A stretch of DNA of 64,000 nucleotides, from positions 3,578,061 through 3,642,060 of the forward strand of contig RPFO01000065.1 in the NCBI GenBank assembly GCA_009746045.1, in the 5' to 3' direction. Both the position numbers and the translations under genes were made by a program. The notes below the pieces were generated by a model. It saw only the letters and a list, made by a program, of their open reading frames with translations, searched no databases and was not told the origin of the DNA. Shown piece by piece: positions 21,288-32,800 of the stretch. The first letter of the stretch is position 1. Every line of letters starts with the position of its first letter. The DNA comes from Mesostigma viride (lineage: Eukaryota > Streptophyta > Mesostigmatophyceae > Mesostigmatales > Mesostigmataceae).

Positions 21288-23387
21288 TCACAACCCCTCC
21301 AGAGTCTGATCCTTGTAATCGAGGTGCAAGCTGCCCAGGCCATCCTCCCCCTCCCCAAACTCATCCACCTCCCCCTCCCTGGGCGGCCGGTAGGGAAAGA
21401 GCAGTTTAAGGCGGAACGCGTCGACCCCATTGAGGTAGTAGCGGTGCAGCCGCTTGTCGCGCACAAAGCCCAGGTTCTGGTAGAGTGCGAGCGCGCCCTT
21501 GTTTGTCACCTCCGCCTCCAGGGTCACCTGAAGGGAGCAGAGGGCAGGATAGGGCGACAGGGTGATGGGATATGAAAATGGTGTTAGGGCGAAGCGCATG
21601 TGCACGCATTGAGTGCCAGATCGCGGTCAAAAATAAACGATGCTCTATCAGCATTGATGCACGTGTCACGGCACGAATGGGGAATGCGTTTATGCCCAAA
21701 GCAGCATCCACAGAATAGTCAGTTGTGCACATGTGGTGGGCATTGCATAGTGCTGACAATCACTGAAAGCAGCCAGGGTCGAATCACGCACAAGCACCAT
21801 GGTGGCTGGTGGCTACTTTAAATCCATAGCCAGCTCTCTACACCCTCCCTACTGTGCGCATATACCTCTGAGAGTTGCTCGATATAACATTCAGCTCCAT
21901 TTCCTTTCCCTGAAGAGCCATCCAGGTTGCTGCGGATGGGCTCGGCAGCTCAGGTTGCCCATAGCCCAAGTACAAGCGTATGTAGTCGACATGCATGGTC
22001 GGTGGGTGGGTTCCTGCCCTGGAGCAACAACCTCTCTCAGCGGCCAATGTGCGACGCTTCCTCTGTAGCACTGTAGCTGGACGCCAAGCGAATCCAGCTC
22101 GTGAAACCAGCCAAAGAGGCTTATTGTTTTTTGTGTGTGAAAAAACGTATTTTTGTCCAAACACAGCGAGCAACGTGTGTGTCCATGTGTGTGCGTATGG
22201 GTACGGGTGTGTGGCGAGATGGTCCAACACACACCTCCTCGCAGCCTTCCAACTGCATCACCTCCACGCACTTGCGCACAAGCACAGTCCCTGGGGTGGC
22301 AAGACGCGGCATGGATGGGTGCACAGCAACATGGGTGTTAGAGATGCCAGCAGGGGTGTGCATGGACGCAGTCAGCTACTGGTGCCCGCGGAAGTATTCT
22401 GAATCTTTTCCATCCCCCCTTTCCGAGTCGATGCACCACGTGTGATCTACCTACCATTGGCTAGGTCCATGACATACAAATTGTAGGGCACTAGAAGGGC
22501 AGGGTCTAGGGTGAGACCATGACATTCTTCCCTAATGTAGGGCACGGGTAGGGCAGGGTTGAAGGTGCTGCCATCCCATTCATCCCTAATGTAGGGCACT
22601 TGTAGGGTAGGGTACACGTTACACCCATGACATTCCTCCATAATGTACACTGATGTGGCTGCATGACATACCTAATGTAGGCCATACAGAAGGCAAGACC
22701 AGACCGGATGTACAGTATAATCGCTCCAGGACATACCTACCGGACATACAATATAATCGCTCCCGGACATACCCATCCCCTTGGAGCGGTACGGCTTGTC
22801 CACCACCAACATGGCGATGTACCCGCGGAAGAAGTGGCGGTGCTGGTCCATCTTGCCCACCACCGTGCCGACGCAGGTGTCGCCCACCATGGCCTGGGGC
22901 AGGGGGCAAGGGACATGCGGTAGTGGTGGCAGCATAGCAGCCATGCGACCACCGCATTGAGCAGTTTAGCCAATCTGCATGCCAGCAGCTAGAGGGTTAT
23001 GCTGCACGCGGGCAGGGTCATGCTGCATGCAGAAGGGGTGTAATGTGTGATACGTCGCGTTCTAAGCAGCAGTTCACGGCTGCGTTGTACTAGATTTGGC
23101 TAGTAACGGGCCACCGCTGGTAAGCGACACTGCAGCAGACACACCAACAATAATGAGCCACTCGCAGGCCAACGGACAAAGGCGTGAACCCGGTTCTGCA
23201 TGTGACTCACCAGGAAGCAGAGTTGAGGCCAGTTGTGGAGGAAATATCGATACGTGAAGATGGAGTAGGGCTCCGATAAGTCGTGGTCGATAAGGTGCAT
23301 GACCAGCGGAAGATCCTCCTCACTTAGATACTGCCGTATGACAACCTCGCCGCCGGCGGCTTGAAGCGGCGGGGAAGCTTCCGGCAT
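21288..23387 (-). CDS. NAA30: N-alpha-acetyltransferase 30, catalytic subunit of NatC
   Basis: GNAT-fold enzyme that transfers acetyl from acetyl-CoA to the N-terminal methionine of proteins starting Met-Leu/Ile/Phe, working at the ribosome with NAA35 and NAA38. Exons on the minus strand: 23387-23211, 22893-22773, 22290-22235 and 21527-21288 (stop), giving 197 residues with continuous phase and GT/AG at each intron. Diagnostic blocks are [20 protein letters not shown] near the N-terminus, [19 protein letters not shown] (the acetyl-CoA loop, Q/RxxGxG type), [16 protein letters not shown] in the small third exon, and [20 protein letters not shown] ... [14 protein letters not shown]. Length and order match the family closely; the acidic tail after RLKL is extra. 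The start is the first ATG, immediately before the conserved domain. It is divergent from PSMA4, 1.2 kb away. Intron 2 begins with a duplicated donor region. Confidence 0.95.
22480..22650. repeat. Diverged AATGTAGGGCA repeat block
   Basis: Imperfect units of about 65-70 bp containing CATGACATTCCTCC or similar followed by AATGTAGGGCA and GTAGGGCAGGGT, repeated about three times within NAA30 intron 2. Confidence 0.6.
22701..22773 (-). repeat. Duplicated 5' splice-site region of NAA30 intron 2
   Basis: On the minus strand the intron opens GTATGTCCGGGAGCGATTAT and 36 bases further GTATGTCCTGGAGCGATTAT, so the donor and the next 35 bases are present twice. Donor G positions are 22772 and 22736. 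Confidence 0.8.
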
Positions 23388-23960
23388 GATCCCGATGGTT
23401 CGCTACCTCCTCAATTCGCAAGGTGTCCCATTTTCAGGGCAGACCACCAACACAGCGGGATAAGATAACGGGGCGCACCTATCCTTCCATACAACTAAAC
23501 GCTGGGCTTTACAAAGTTCCTCATGCGTTGACGGTGCTGCCACACGATGCAGAACACCGCTTCAGACACATACAGTCATGGCCGAAGCACCAAGGCCGAA
23601 TGAGTATGGCATGGTGTATGCTGCACATGGCGAACGATACCGACCACCATTTCCCACAACTTGTTGACAAATTCCTCCAGTTAATGGTAATTTTACTTGC
23701 CAGAAACTCCAATGGGCCTGTATCGTAGGTGTCATATGAACTGTTATACAACTAACCTCATGCGCAGAACACACGCGAGACGTCCTAAAAAACCCTGTTC
23801 TTAGAACGGTGAGCCTCGCACGTCGCACGTCGGGCATGTCACGTGTTACAAGGCTTCGACCTGGACCTGGACCTGGACCTGTGGGCTGTTAGTACATGTA
23901 GTCATGTACTTATGTACCAGAAAGGCAGAACCCGCAGCGCCTTTCTGAAACAGCTGTTGC
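23388..23960. promoter_or_regulatory. Intergenic region between divergent NAA30 and PSMA4
   Basis: It should hold the NAA30 promoter and part of the PSMA4 one. I see no TATA box or other motif I would stand by. A short GACCTG repeat lies at about 23859-23881. Confidence 0.35.
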
Positions 23961-24019
23961 CAGAACAATTGACTACATCCTGACTATAGATTCTCTGCTG
24001 CCCATGGGCGGCGTGGGAC

Positions 24020-24095
<76 letters not shown>

Positions 24096-24096
24096 C
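23961..24096 (+). mobile_element. (AAC)n-tailed short retroelement (family E)
   Basis: CTGCTGCCCATGGGCGGCGT is followed by GGGACAC and about 25 AAC units. The same end with (AAC)n in reverse is at 58212-58300, and a third copy with another tail is at 60470-60535. A shared unique end next to a variable simple repeat is what a LINE or SINE 3' end looks like. Confidence 0.6.
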
Positions 24097-24191
24097 TGTA
24101 CCCGAGTGTTCCGAAGTACCTACCATCAGTTCTTTTGACAAATATTCAAGGTACGAAACATGTTTTCTTGAACTGTTGTGCGATCTTGAAG

Positions 24192-24225
24192 GCATTCAGT
24201 TGAGTTGAGTTGAGTTGAGTTCCCG
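24192..24225. repeat. (TTGAG)n microsatellite
   Basis: Five-base units TTGAG repeated about five times. Related runs lie at 1423-1440 and 60366-60390. Confidence 0.75.
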
Positions 24226-24577
24226 GTAAGGTAACAAGTATTGACTTTAGTTGGCAACAGCGTCATGTGTACGGTACAACGGACCCGCCCTGTCAGGGCA
24301 GGTCGGGACCTTGCATCAAACACCCCGCGAGTCGGGCGTGGCATGTCACGTACCGCGCTCGCAGGCTGCTCAAAGTGAACGTGTTCTCAACTTCTCATGT
24401 AGGTCTCGCAGTCGAGCACCACTGCACGGTGTTTTGCAAGGTCACATCGCCTGTTCTCGCGAAGATACGGGCTTCAATTGGCGATCTTTGCGGCATCATC
24501 GCGCGCGTACGAGGCAGGCGTCCTGCAGCACTTTGGGGGAGTTTCCACCTTGTTTAATTGCCTTGCTCTGAGCAGCC
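24226..24577 (+). promoter_or_regulatory. 5' flank of PSMA4
   Basis: 350 bp before the start codon. It should include the promoter and leader. No motif can be assigned with confidence. Confidence 0.3.
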
Positions 24578-27500
24578 ATGGCTAGACGCTATGATACTCG
24601 CACCACAATTTTCTCACCAGAAGGCAGGCTGTTTCAGGTCGAGTATGCCATGGAAGCCATTAGCCACGCTGGTGCAGCTGTAGGCATTCATTCCTCCCAA
24701 GGAATTGTTTTGGCCGCAGAGAAGAAGATCACCTCCAAATTGCTAGAGACATCCAAGACTACGGAAAAGATGTACAAAATTGACGACCACGTAGCGTGTG
24801 CCGTTGCGGGCATTACTGCGGACGCTAACATCCTCATCAACCATGCACGGGTCGCGGCACAGCGTTACGTGTTCCAGTACAATGAACCTATGCCCGTGGA
24901 GCAGCTTTTGCACTCCCTCTGTGATACGAAGCAGGTAAGCGGCTTTGCCCGAGGTGACTGCCCCACGTTTTAACCTTTCTAAGCAGCTTGCCAGAATCAA
25001 AACGTGTCTCTTTGCAAGCGAATATTTTTGTTGTTGTCTAAGTTTTCACTCGGCGTTCGTCCCGCTTTATTTTATTCCCGCTACTTCTACAGGGATACAC
25101 GCAGTTTGGTGGCCTTCGGCCGTTTGGCGTCTCGTTCCTGTTTGCTGGATGGGACCGACATCACGGTTTCCAACTTTACCAGAGCGACCCCAGCGGCAAT
25201 TTTGGCGGCTGGAAGGCGACGGCTATTGGCGCGAACAACCAGGCGGCGCAGTCGATTCTGAAGTCTGATTACAAGGTTGGTGCGCACGCAGGCGATGGCT
25301 ACAAGGTTGGTGTGCACGCAGGCGATGACTACAAGGTTGGTGTGCACGCAGGCGATGACTACAAGGTTGGTGCGCACGCAGGCGATGACCACAAGGTTGG
25401 TGCGCACGCAGGCGATGACTACAAGGTTGGTGCGCACGCAGGCGATGACCACAAGGTTGGTGCGCACGCAGGCGATGACCACAAGGTTGGTGCGCACGCA
25501 GGCGATGACTACAAGGTTGGTGCGCACGCAGGCGATGACTACAAGGTTGGTGCGCACGCAGGCGGGAGACTCAAACTGGCACGCACAACGACGTTGATGT
25601 GTGACTGTTGGCGGGATTCTTTTGCATCTTTTGTGTGGTTTTCCTCATGTGGAAAGCCAGATGCCTGCCAGCATACCATATGTTACAGAAATAGTTTCCC
25701 CCATATACCTTAGAACCGCTGCTGGCCTCAGCCCATGGCGATGGCGCCAGAAGTTTCCAGGCGGCCCAGCCTTGCGCAGGTAGGGAGCCGCTGCCAAATC
25801 CGTGCCTGACTGTAGGCTAGGATGGCCCGTCCAGTTGCGAAGCAGGCAACACATGGCACGCAGCACGTGGCACGGTTGTTGCCCACTGGGCACTGCCACA
25901 CTAGGACGTTGCATGTCCTGCATCATGCTCACTGCCGAGGACCCTGTAGCCATAAATGTGACGTTCCATTCCGTGCCTGCACCGTTGCCCAGCCGTTGCC
26001 CCATGCCTACCCACCCTAACCCTCTAAACAGCCTGTGCTTGTGCCCTTAGCCCGCCGGGTAGAAATTTCATGCCGTCGCGCGTCTACTGCTTGTTTTGTG
26101 AGGATGGTCGCGCGTTTCTGGAGGATGGTTGGGGAATAGTCACATCGATGGGCTGCGTCTTAGACTTATCCCCCGCCCAGGCCCTGGCCCCCGCCCCCGC
26201 CCCCCCCACGCTGCTTCCCTCTCTTTGTCCCCACCACAGTCCCCTTAAGGTGGTGCTTGCCTCCCTGACCCTCAACCTCCCGCATGCCCACGCCATTCTG
26301 TTCCCAACAGTGCCTCATCAACGCAAATGCTTGTTGCTGTCGCCATTCTGGCATTTGTCCCCAACCATCTCGCGATGCTGCATGATGCCCCACCCCCAGC
26401 ACAGCACCACGTTCGACTCCTTGTCCCCATGACGCCCCCCTCATGCCTTCTCCTGCCACCCTCTTGCCTTCTTTTGTGGGCACCTCTTGCCTTTCTTTGT
26501 GGGCATCTCTTGCCTTCCTTTGTGGGCACCTCTTGCCTTCCTTTGTGGGCACCTCTTGCCTTTCTTTGTGGGCACCTCCTGCCTTCCTTCGTGGGCACCT
26601 CTTGCCTTCCTTCGTGGGCACCTCTTGCCTTTCTTTGTGGGCACCTCCTGCCTTCCTTTGTGGGCACCTCTTGCCTTCCTTTGTGGGCCCCACGCCACAT
26701 CCCCAGGACGACATCACGCTGGACGAGGCGGTCCAGCTAGGCATCAAGGTGCTCTCCAAGACGATGGACAGCACGACGCTGACCAGCGAGAAGATGGAGC
26801 TGTCGACGGTGAGGGGGAGGAATGTGTTTGTATGTATTCCATGATATAGTACCGCGGTATGTTGTATGGTTTCGAGTGCGTGATGAGAAGAGGGAGCTGT
26901 CGATGGTGAGAGTGCGAGAAGAAGAAGAACACTATTAAAGAGAGTAGTATAAGTAAATAATTAACACTATACAGAGAGAAGGACTATGTTCAGAGTTTCC
27001 ACTGCTTGATGAGGAGTCGGAGCAGTGTGCGGTGAGATGACTATGGAGGTAGATCATTTTGACACGCATGCTGTTGGGGAGCCCGCGGTGAGGGCACACT
27101 AGTGCGTTGTGGGCGGGCTATGGGGGATGGTTGTGGGGCATCGGGGACCTACGGGGGTGGTTGATTGAAAGCACAATATAGTCTAGTCCTTGATGCTGTC
27201 TGCCGGCACACTCTCCCGACCAGGTGTTGTACCCCCTCTTCACATTGTCTTATGAGCGAGAAGACGGAGCCATTCACTGTGCGGGTGAACTCATTACCAT
27301 ATTGTTATCCCTCCGTTCGTCTCCATCATCCCCACAGGCAACATAGGTGGATAAGTTAACGGCAGGATGGAGGGTCCGGTTTTCAGGCCTGGACTGTTGT
27401 CTCATGTGTGTATTATTAGAAGCGGTGCGGTTTGGGAGCCAATGGTAAGGAGTGGGCACGAGCCCGCAGCCGCGCATGCTCACAAAACACTCCCGAGACG

Positions 27501-28274
27501 CGTTCTTGCCACGCCCTCCATTCTAACGGTTCACACTGTCCGCTGCCACGCGCGCTCGGTCCCAACCGCGCCTGCTCCCTTTATGATCCCCCACTCGCTT
27601 GGTCACCACTCGCTAGCTTACCATGGAGAAGGATGAAGCCCTGGGATGCAGGGCTCAGCCTGTGTGTGCACGTGCATGTGTGCGTGGGGTCCCTTTGAGT
27701 GTCAGCCTGCTATGTCTCTTGGCCTGGTAATGATGTGGTATCTCCCTGACAGTCCTTCCTCGTGTGTACACGTTTTGTGTGTCTGGGCGGGCGGGCGGGC
27801 GGGCGGGCGGGCGGGCGGCGGGCGGGCGGGCGGCGGGGGGCGGGCGGGCGGCGGGCGGGCGGGCGGGCGGGCGGGCGGGCGGGCGGGCGGGCGGCGGGCG
27901 GCGGGCGGGCGGGCGGGCGGCGGCGGGCGGGCGGGCGGGCGGGCGGGCGGGCGGGCGGGCGGGCGGGCGGGCGGGCGGGCGGGCGGGCGGCGGGCGGGCG
28001 GGCGGGCGGGCGGCGGCGGGCGGGCGGGCGGGCGGGCGGGTGGGTGGGCAAGCGGGCGGGCGGGCGGGCGGGTGGGTGTATGTGTTTCTTTTTGTGTGTG
28101 TGTGTGTGCATCTGCACTCGTTTGTTCATTTGTCCATGTCCATGTGCGTGTGCGTGCGTGCAGGTCACGCGCGGCGCTGACGGGCGCGTCAAATACCACA
28201 TCCTCACCGCAAAGGAGATTGACGCCCTGCTCAAGGCAGCCAACCTCACGCAGGACACCGACGCAGAGTCGTGA
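24578..28274 (+). CDS. PSMA4: 20S proteasome subunit alpha type-4
   Basis: Alpha-ring subunit of the 20S proteasome; non-catalytic, it gates and docks regulators. Exons: 24578-24934, 25093-25275, 26707-26808 and 28164-28274 (stop), all phase 0, giving 250 residues, the usual length. The N-terminus [20 protein letters not shown] with VEYAMEAI is the proteasome alpha signature. Later blocks are [85 protein letters not shown] and [15 protein letters not shown]. The start is the first ATG and fits the family exactly. The second intron opens with a 30-bp repeat that copies the exon end in frame, so the position of that donor (GTTGGT) is uncertain. Introns 2 and 3 hold large satellites. Confidence 0.97.
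25264..25563 (+). repeat. 30-bp in-frame array at PSMA4 exon 2/intron 2 junction
   Basis: Nine full units and one partial unit, each ending GATGACTACAAG (or GGC/CAC variants) and starting GTTGGTGCGCACGCAGGC. The exon's own end GATTACAAG plus GTTGGT is the first junction. The frame of exon 2 stays open through the array as the decapeptide [10 protein letters not shown] and for about 50 further codons. Each unit also contains CGCACGCAG, a possible acceptor. Confidence 0.92.
26450..26695. repeat. 23-24-bp pyrimidine-rich minisatellite in PSMA4 intron 2
   Basis: About ten units containing GTGGGCACCTCTTGCCTTC with C/T variation, running almost to the 3' splice site of exon 26707. They could serve as an extended pyrimidine tract on the sense strand. 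Confidence 0.9.
27786..28078 (+). repeat. (GGGC)n satellite in PSMA4 intron 3
   Basis: About 290 bp of GGGC with occasional GGC or GGT units, G-rich on the sense strand, ending some 85 bp before the last exon. Open frames of G/A/R are artefacts. Confidence 0.95.
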
Positions 28275-28830
28275 GGGGGACTGGGCACAACACGCAGCAA
28301 AGGGAAGGGTTACTGGCGCGAGGCGGTGAGGGGGACGCCGGTGCACAGTTGTGAGCGGGGGTGGAGGGCATGGGCGCAGATCCGTGAGGGTGGCACGGCT
28401 AGCAAAGCCGTGGAGTGGTGGGGGGGCACAGGGACGCGGAGTCGTAAGGGGAGCGCGATGGCAAAAGGCGCCGAATCGTGGGATTGTATGGCGTGTACCG
28501 CCCTCAAGGGGGGTGCATGGTGCCGAGTATTGAGGGTTGGCGGGGATATGGAGAGGCAGTGGCAGTGGCAGCGACGGGAGATGGCAGCGGAGGGGGACGG
28601 CCCGTTGGGACGCAGTGGCGGTGAGCGACAGGCGCCACAGAAGGCGCCGGGAAACCCCTGTGTGGGCGTGTGGAGGAGACTTTTGTAGCAAAGGAAAGCC
28701 GGAAATTTGACCTCGTTGTATTGCAAGTCGGTGGGGGCCACGCAACAAGGGGAGTCCCAGAAAGCGGACAGGACAACGAGGGAGGGGGAGGGGCTCGCCT
28801 CTGCCCCCTGTGTTCCTGCCATACAGCCCT
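28275..28830. other. PSMA4 3' flank
   Basis: G-rich sequence with loose repeats of GTGAGGGGGAC-GCG at 28275-28450, similar to the end of the last exon. No gene recognised. Confidence 0.4.
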
Positions 28831-28976
28831 GCAAGGCTGGCTGCAAGGCTGGCTGCAAGGCTGGCTGCAAGGCTGGCTGCAAGGCTGGCTGCAAGGCTGG
28901 CTGCAAGGCTGGCTGCAAGGCTGGCTGCAAGGCTGGCTGCAAGGCTGGCTGCAAGGCTGGCTGCAAGGCTGGCTGC
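28831..28976. repeat. 12-bp satellite (GGCTGCAAGGCT)n, 12 copies
   Basis: A pure 12-bp tandem array. Open frames reading CKAG or LQPA are artefacts of the unit length. Confidence 0.95.
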
Positions 28977-29690
28977 TTTGGTGCAGACTGGTGCAAGGGA
29001 CGTGGGTTGATGTCGCGCAGGGTCACGAGGCGGAGATTACCTGTCTGGGATGGATGTGCTCGGGTGTGCTCGGCCATGGCTCCCTGCTCTACCGCAGGGT
29101 TCAGCATTCATGGGATGAGACTGGCAGGGTGGTTGATCGCATCCACGCAAACCCGCACTGTCAAAGATTTCGACTTGGCCAGCTTGCTGTGTTTACTTTT
29201 GCATGGCCTGTGTTGTGAAAGAGAGGTTAAACATACTCGTGCCACATCCAGAAAGCGATGGGGACGTGAAGAGACAGGGTGAATGTTGGCGCTCATCAGA
29301 GAGGTGATCCTGTGATATGCCCTGCCACATGCTGTAAGCCAAAGGTATAGGTCATCGCTGTGTCAGTTGTTTTGGAAGGTACATACTGATGGTGCACATG
29401 AACTTGCTGGATAGCAGATGGGGTGCATTGGGCGCATGTGTTGCAGTAAGCACAGCACACTGCCATTGTGTGCTTGTGACGGGCATTGTACCTGGATTTT
29501 ATTAAAGAGGCAACGTACTGAAAATTGCACAACTAAATTGTAGTGAAACTTGTATATCCAATGAGGCTTTCCTGCTTATAATACAAAGGTGATACTTCTT
29601 GTCAAGTTTTGATGTAACTAAGTAATTGCTTGCACGCGATAGGGCACATGCTGAACATAACCTCATTTTCTAATGTCTTTTTACCAGCAG
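28977..29690. other. No feature recognised
   Basis: About 700 bp without a conserved frame; AT-richer after 29300. Confidence 0.4.
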
Positions 29691-29815
29691 CTTAGTTATA
29701 TCAATGATCGAGACAACCAGCGCAGCTATCTACTGCTACAGTAGTAGAAATCACTCGAGTTATAGAGTCCCGCACGTGATGGCGGCGCCCAGTGACGAGC
29801 TTGCCTTAGCTATAT
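29691..29815 (-). mobile_element. Penelope-like 3'-end fragment next to full copy
   Basis: CAGCTTAGTTATATCAATGA then CGAGACAACCAGCGCAG; about 105 bases later CCTTAGCTATATCAAAGAGA then the same end of the larger copy. Two 3' ends of the same family thus lie in tandem in the same orientation. Confidence 0.6.
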
Positions 29816-32800
29816 CAAAGAGACAACCAGCGCAGGCCGGCCAGAAATCGGGAGAATCCGGACCATGGTAGCTCGAGCCTGCCGTTATCTTTTCCGCGTT
29901 TTCGAGTCGTTCAGGATGATGAAGATGAATGGTGATGGAAATGTGTATCCTTGTGCATTGAAATTATGGCTGGCATACGTGTGGAGCGACTAGATGACCT
30001 AGACGGTGGGGCCGGAAACAGCATGCTTGATCAGGGCGTGTGTTTCGAGCCTAACTGGCCGGGAGTGTCTAGTGGTGAGCACCATTGCTGCGATCGCTCT
30101 CCCACCATTTACGAGGAAATACCCGCAAATGGAAAACCACTGAAAAGGTCTAGCTAGTCAGTCATCACGTTAGCCATGCCATGATTCCAAACGTCCAAGA
30201 ACTGCACACGGTGCAAAGGCAAAAAGCCGGAGGACAGCACTTTCAAATGTGCGGCGGGAACCAAAAGCCCGCGGATGCCAGAAAACATCGTGTTGCGGCA
30301 GCGACGCGACGATGTGGACAACGAATCCAGTGCCAAGCTCGGAACGGCCGCAAAGGAGATCTGGCATCACAGGGTTCAGATGTGCGCCGTGCGGAGATAC
30401 TATGCGATCCAGCCGGTCCACGACCTGTTTGTAGAGCTTGTGCCAAGGGGCAGCACCGAACAGATGTGGGTGACGTTGCAAAAAACATCGGACTTGACGG
30501 AGCATAATGGCTCGGTCATAGTCTTTGACCAATTAATAAACGCTGCAAGAGTTCAACAAGAGTCGTGATGAAATCAACACGATAAGAACAAAGACGGGAA
30601 AAACGATGTAACTGAGAAAGAACAACACCATATTTTGCTGTGTGGGAAAGGAGACTGTGAATATCGGGGTAACGAATAAAAGGAATTTGCTGGTATTTAG
30701 GATCCTTGCGCTTATCATAGACAGCCGTACGCCAGCCCTTCTTGTTATGGGTAATGTTAAGATCGAGGTAATTGCAATGAGTATCCTCCGACGTAAGCTT
30801 TTATGTGAGGGACGCTTGCGGGTAGATGCCAGGCAGACCAGCGGTGATATACAAATGGGTTGCGAAATCAGGGTTGTCGAAAGCGATGACATCATCAATG
30901 TATCGACATGTATGGATAAAACGCCTGATGAGAACATCATCGTTTGAGGCAATGAGATTCTCCATGAATGCAAGCTCATAAGTGTATAGATAGAGGTTTG
31001 CAAGGAGCCCGGCACAGTTAGTGCCCATAGGGATGCCGATAGCTTGTTGGTATACATTGCCCGCAAAACAGATGAAGGTGTTATCAACAAGATAAGAGAT
31101 CCAATGAACAAGGTCAGCCTTCGTGATAATATAATTATAACCATCCCGCACGATAGCACCTGCCGCGATCCCTGAGAGCCACGTTGCCGTGGGCTTGGTC
31201 TGAGAAACACGCACGTGCAGGTGGTTGCGCCCGTGAGGCCTACGTGCATACAGACGAGTAAGGAGGCTATCTAAACGAGCTTTCAAATCGTGCAAATCTA
31301 GTGTGGTATATAGAGTGGTGAAATCATAGACCTGTGGCTATGGGCATAGGTATACGTTTCTCTGCTGCTGTCTTAGAACGGCTAAGGGCGGCAAGGCGTA
31401 CGTAGGCGTACTTGGGCTGAGTCTATGACGATCCAACTACCAGCGCATTCATACCCGGCATTCGACAGCACCTCCACCCATAATGCATTGGCTTCGGGGA
31501 GAAGAGCATTCAAAGCATGGCAGATGAGTTTCGAGAGAGGCATCAGTGGGGCTGAATGCGACGCAGCAATGGTGCGCAAAGCAACAGGAGTTTTGTGCAG
31601 CTTAACCCATGGTCCGCTAGGCCTTTTTTGGCACTTTTTGACCCCTGAAAATGAAAAAAATCATAACTCATAGACTACAACTCCAAATACCCTCAACCCA
31701 GGTGCCAGGAATATCTACACTTCAAGGGCTTTCAGAATATGCAATAACATCTTGAGTCCAGCAAGTAGTTTGGAAGATATTAGCTGTCAAAGTTGTCTAA
31801 AAGACGATCTTTTTCAGGCAAGAAAAAGTGAACCTACCCCTATAATCCAGGGCAGGGTTTCAAACATCATTTTAATGATTGGATAATTTCAATTGATAGT
31901 CCAGGGGTCCCCAACCGAGGGGGGTGCACTCAGAAATGCATTCTGACCATGGCACCACGCTCATATTGACACATGGGTATGCGTCAATTCGCGCTTGTAA
32001 ACAGGCCTTTATGGCATGCAACACAAATATGCAGTATAACAAGCAACAAAAGACAGCCAAAAGTGCTGGAATACAAACACGTTGCCTACCTGCACTAACG
32101 GAATGATGTACTCCAAAGACATGCCACAAACTGGGCACTTTCAGGGCTAATACCACCCTCTACAGCAGGTATGGAAGCTTGCTGAACGGTGCACTAATAA
32201 ACTCGTGAAATGTAATGGATGGAAGACGTATTCCGCTGCAAACAACACGCAAAAACGTGGCCGTACCTGGCTCGATCACGACCTTTCCGGATTCTGCTGG
32301 CCGGGACCCTCATATCTCACACATACTAATGCCATACAGGCATAGGCCGCCATATCCGCATCATGCATGCATCTGCCATGATTACCATGTTGATGTTCCG
32401 TGCATAGATGGCCTATAAACGCATCCGCAAGCCCAGGAAATGGTGCAGCGGATGTCCCGTAATAAACAGGATGCTCGGGCTGGCGCAGACTGCCCGGCCA
32501 TAAGGAGAAAATCGAAAGACGATACGATATGGCCCATCTGGCACTGACGACCAAGACGGCAGTATTTTCCCACCTGTATTTTCCCAATCCTGAAAATCTG
32601 GCCATGCCTGACTTACGAAAATCACGCATCACCATTCTGAGCAACATTCTGAACCGTTTCTAGCCGCGAGACGCAAAATTTCCTTGCTAACGGCACGTTG
32701 GCAGCCATATCTCGTTACGCGCGCGCGCGAGTGAAAATTTCCCGCCAAAGTCACGTGATAATTTCCTTTCCTGGGCTATATTTTACAGGCTATGGTGAAT

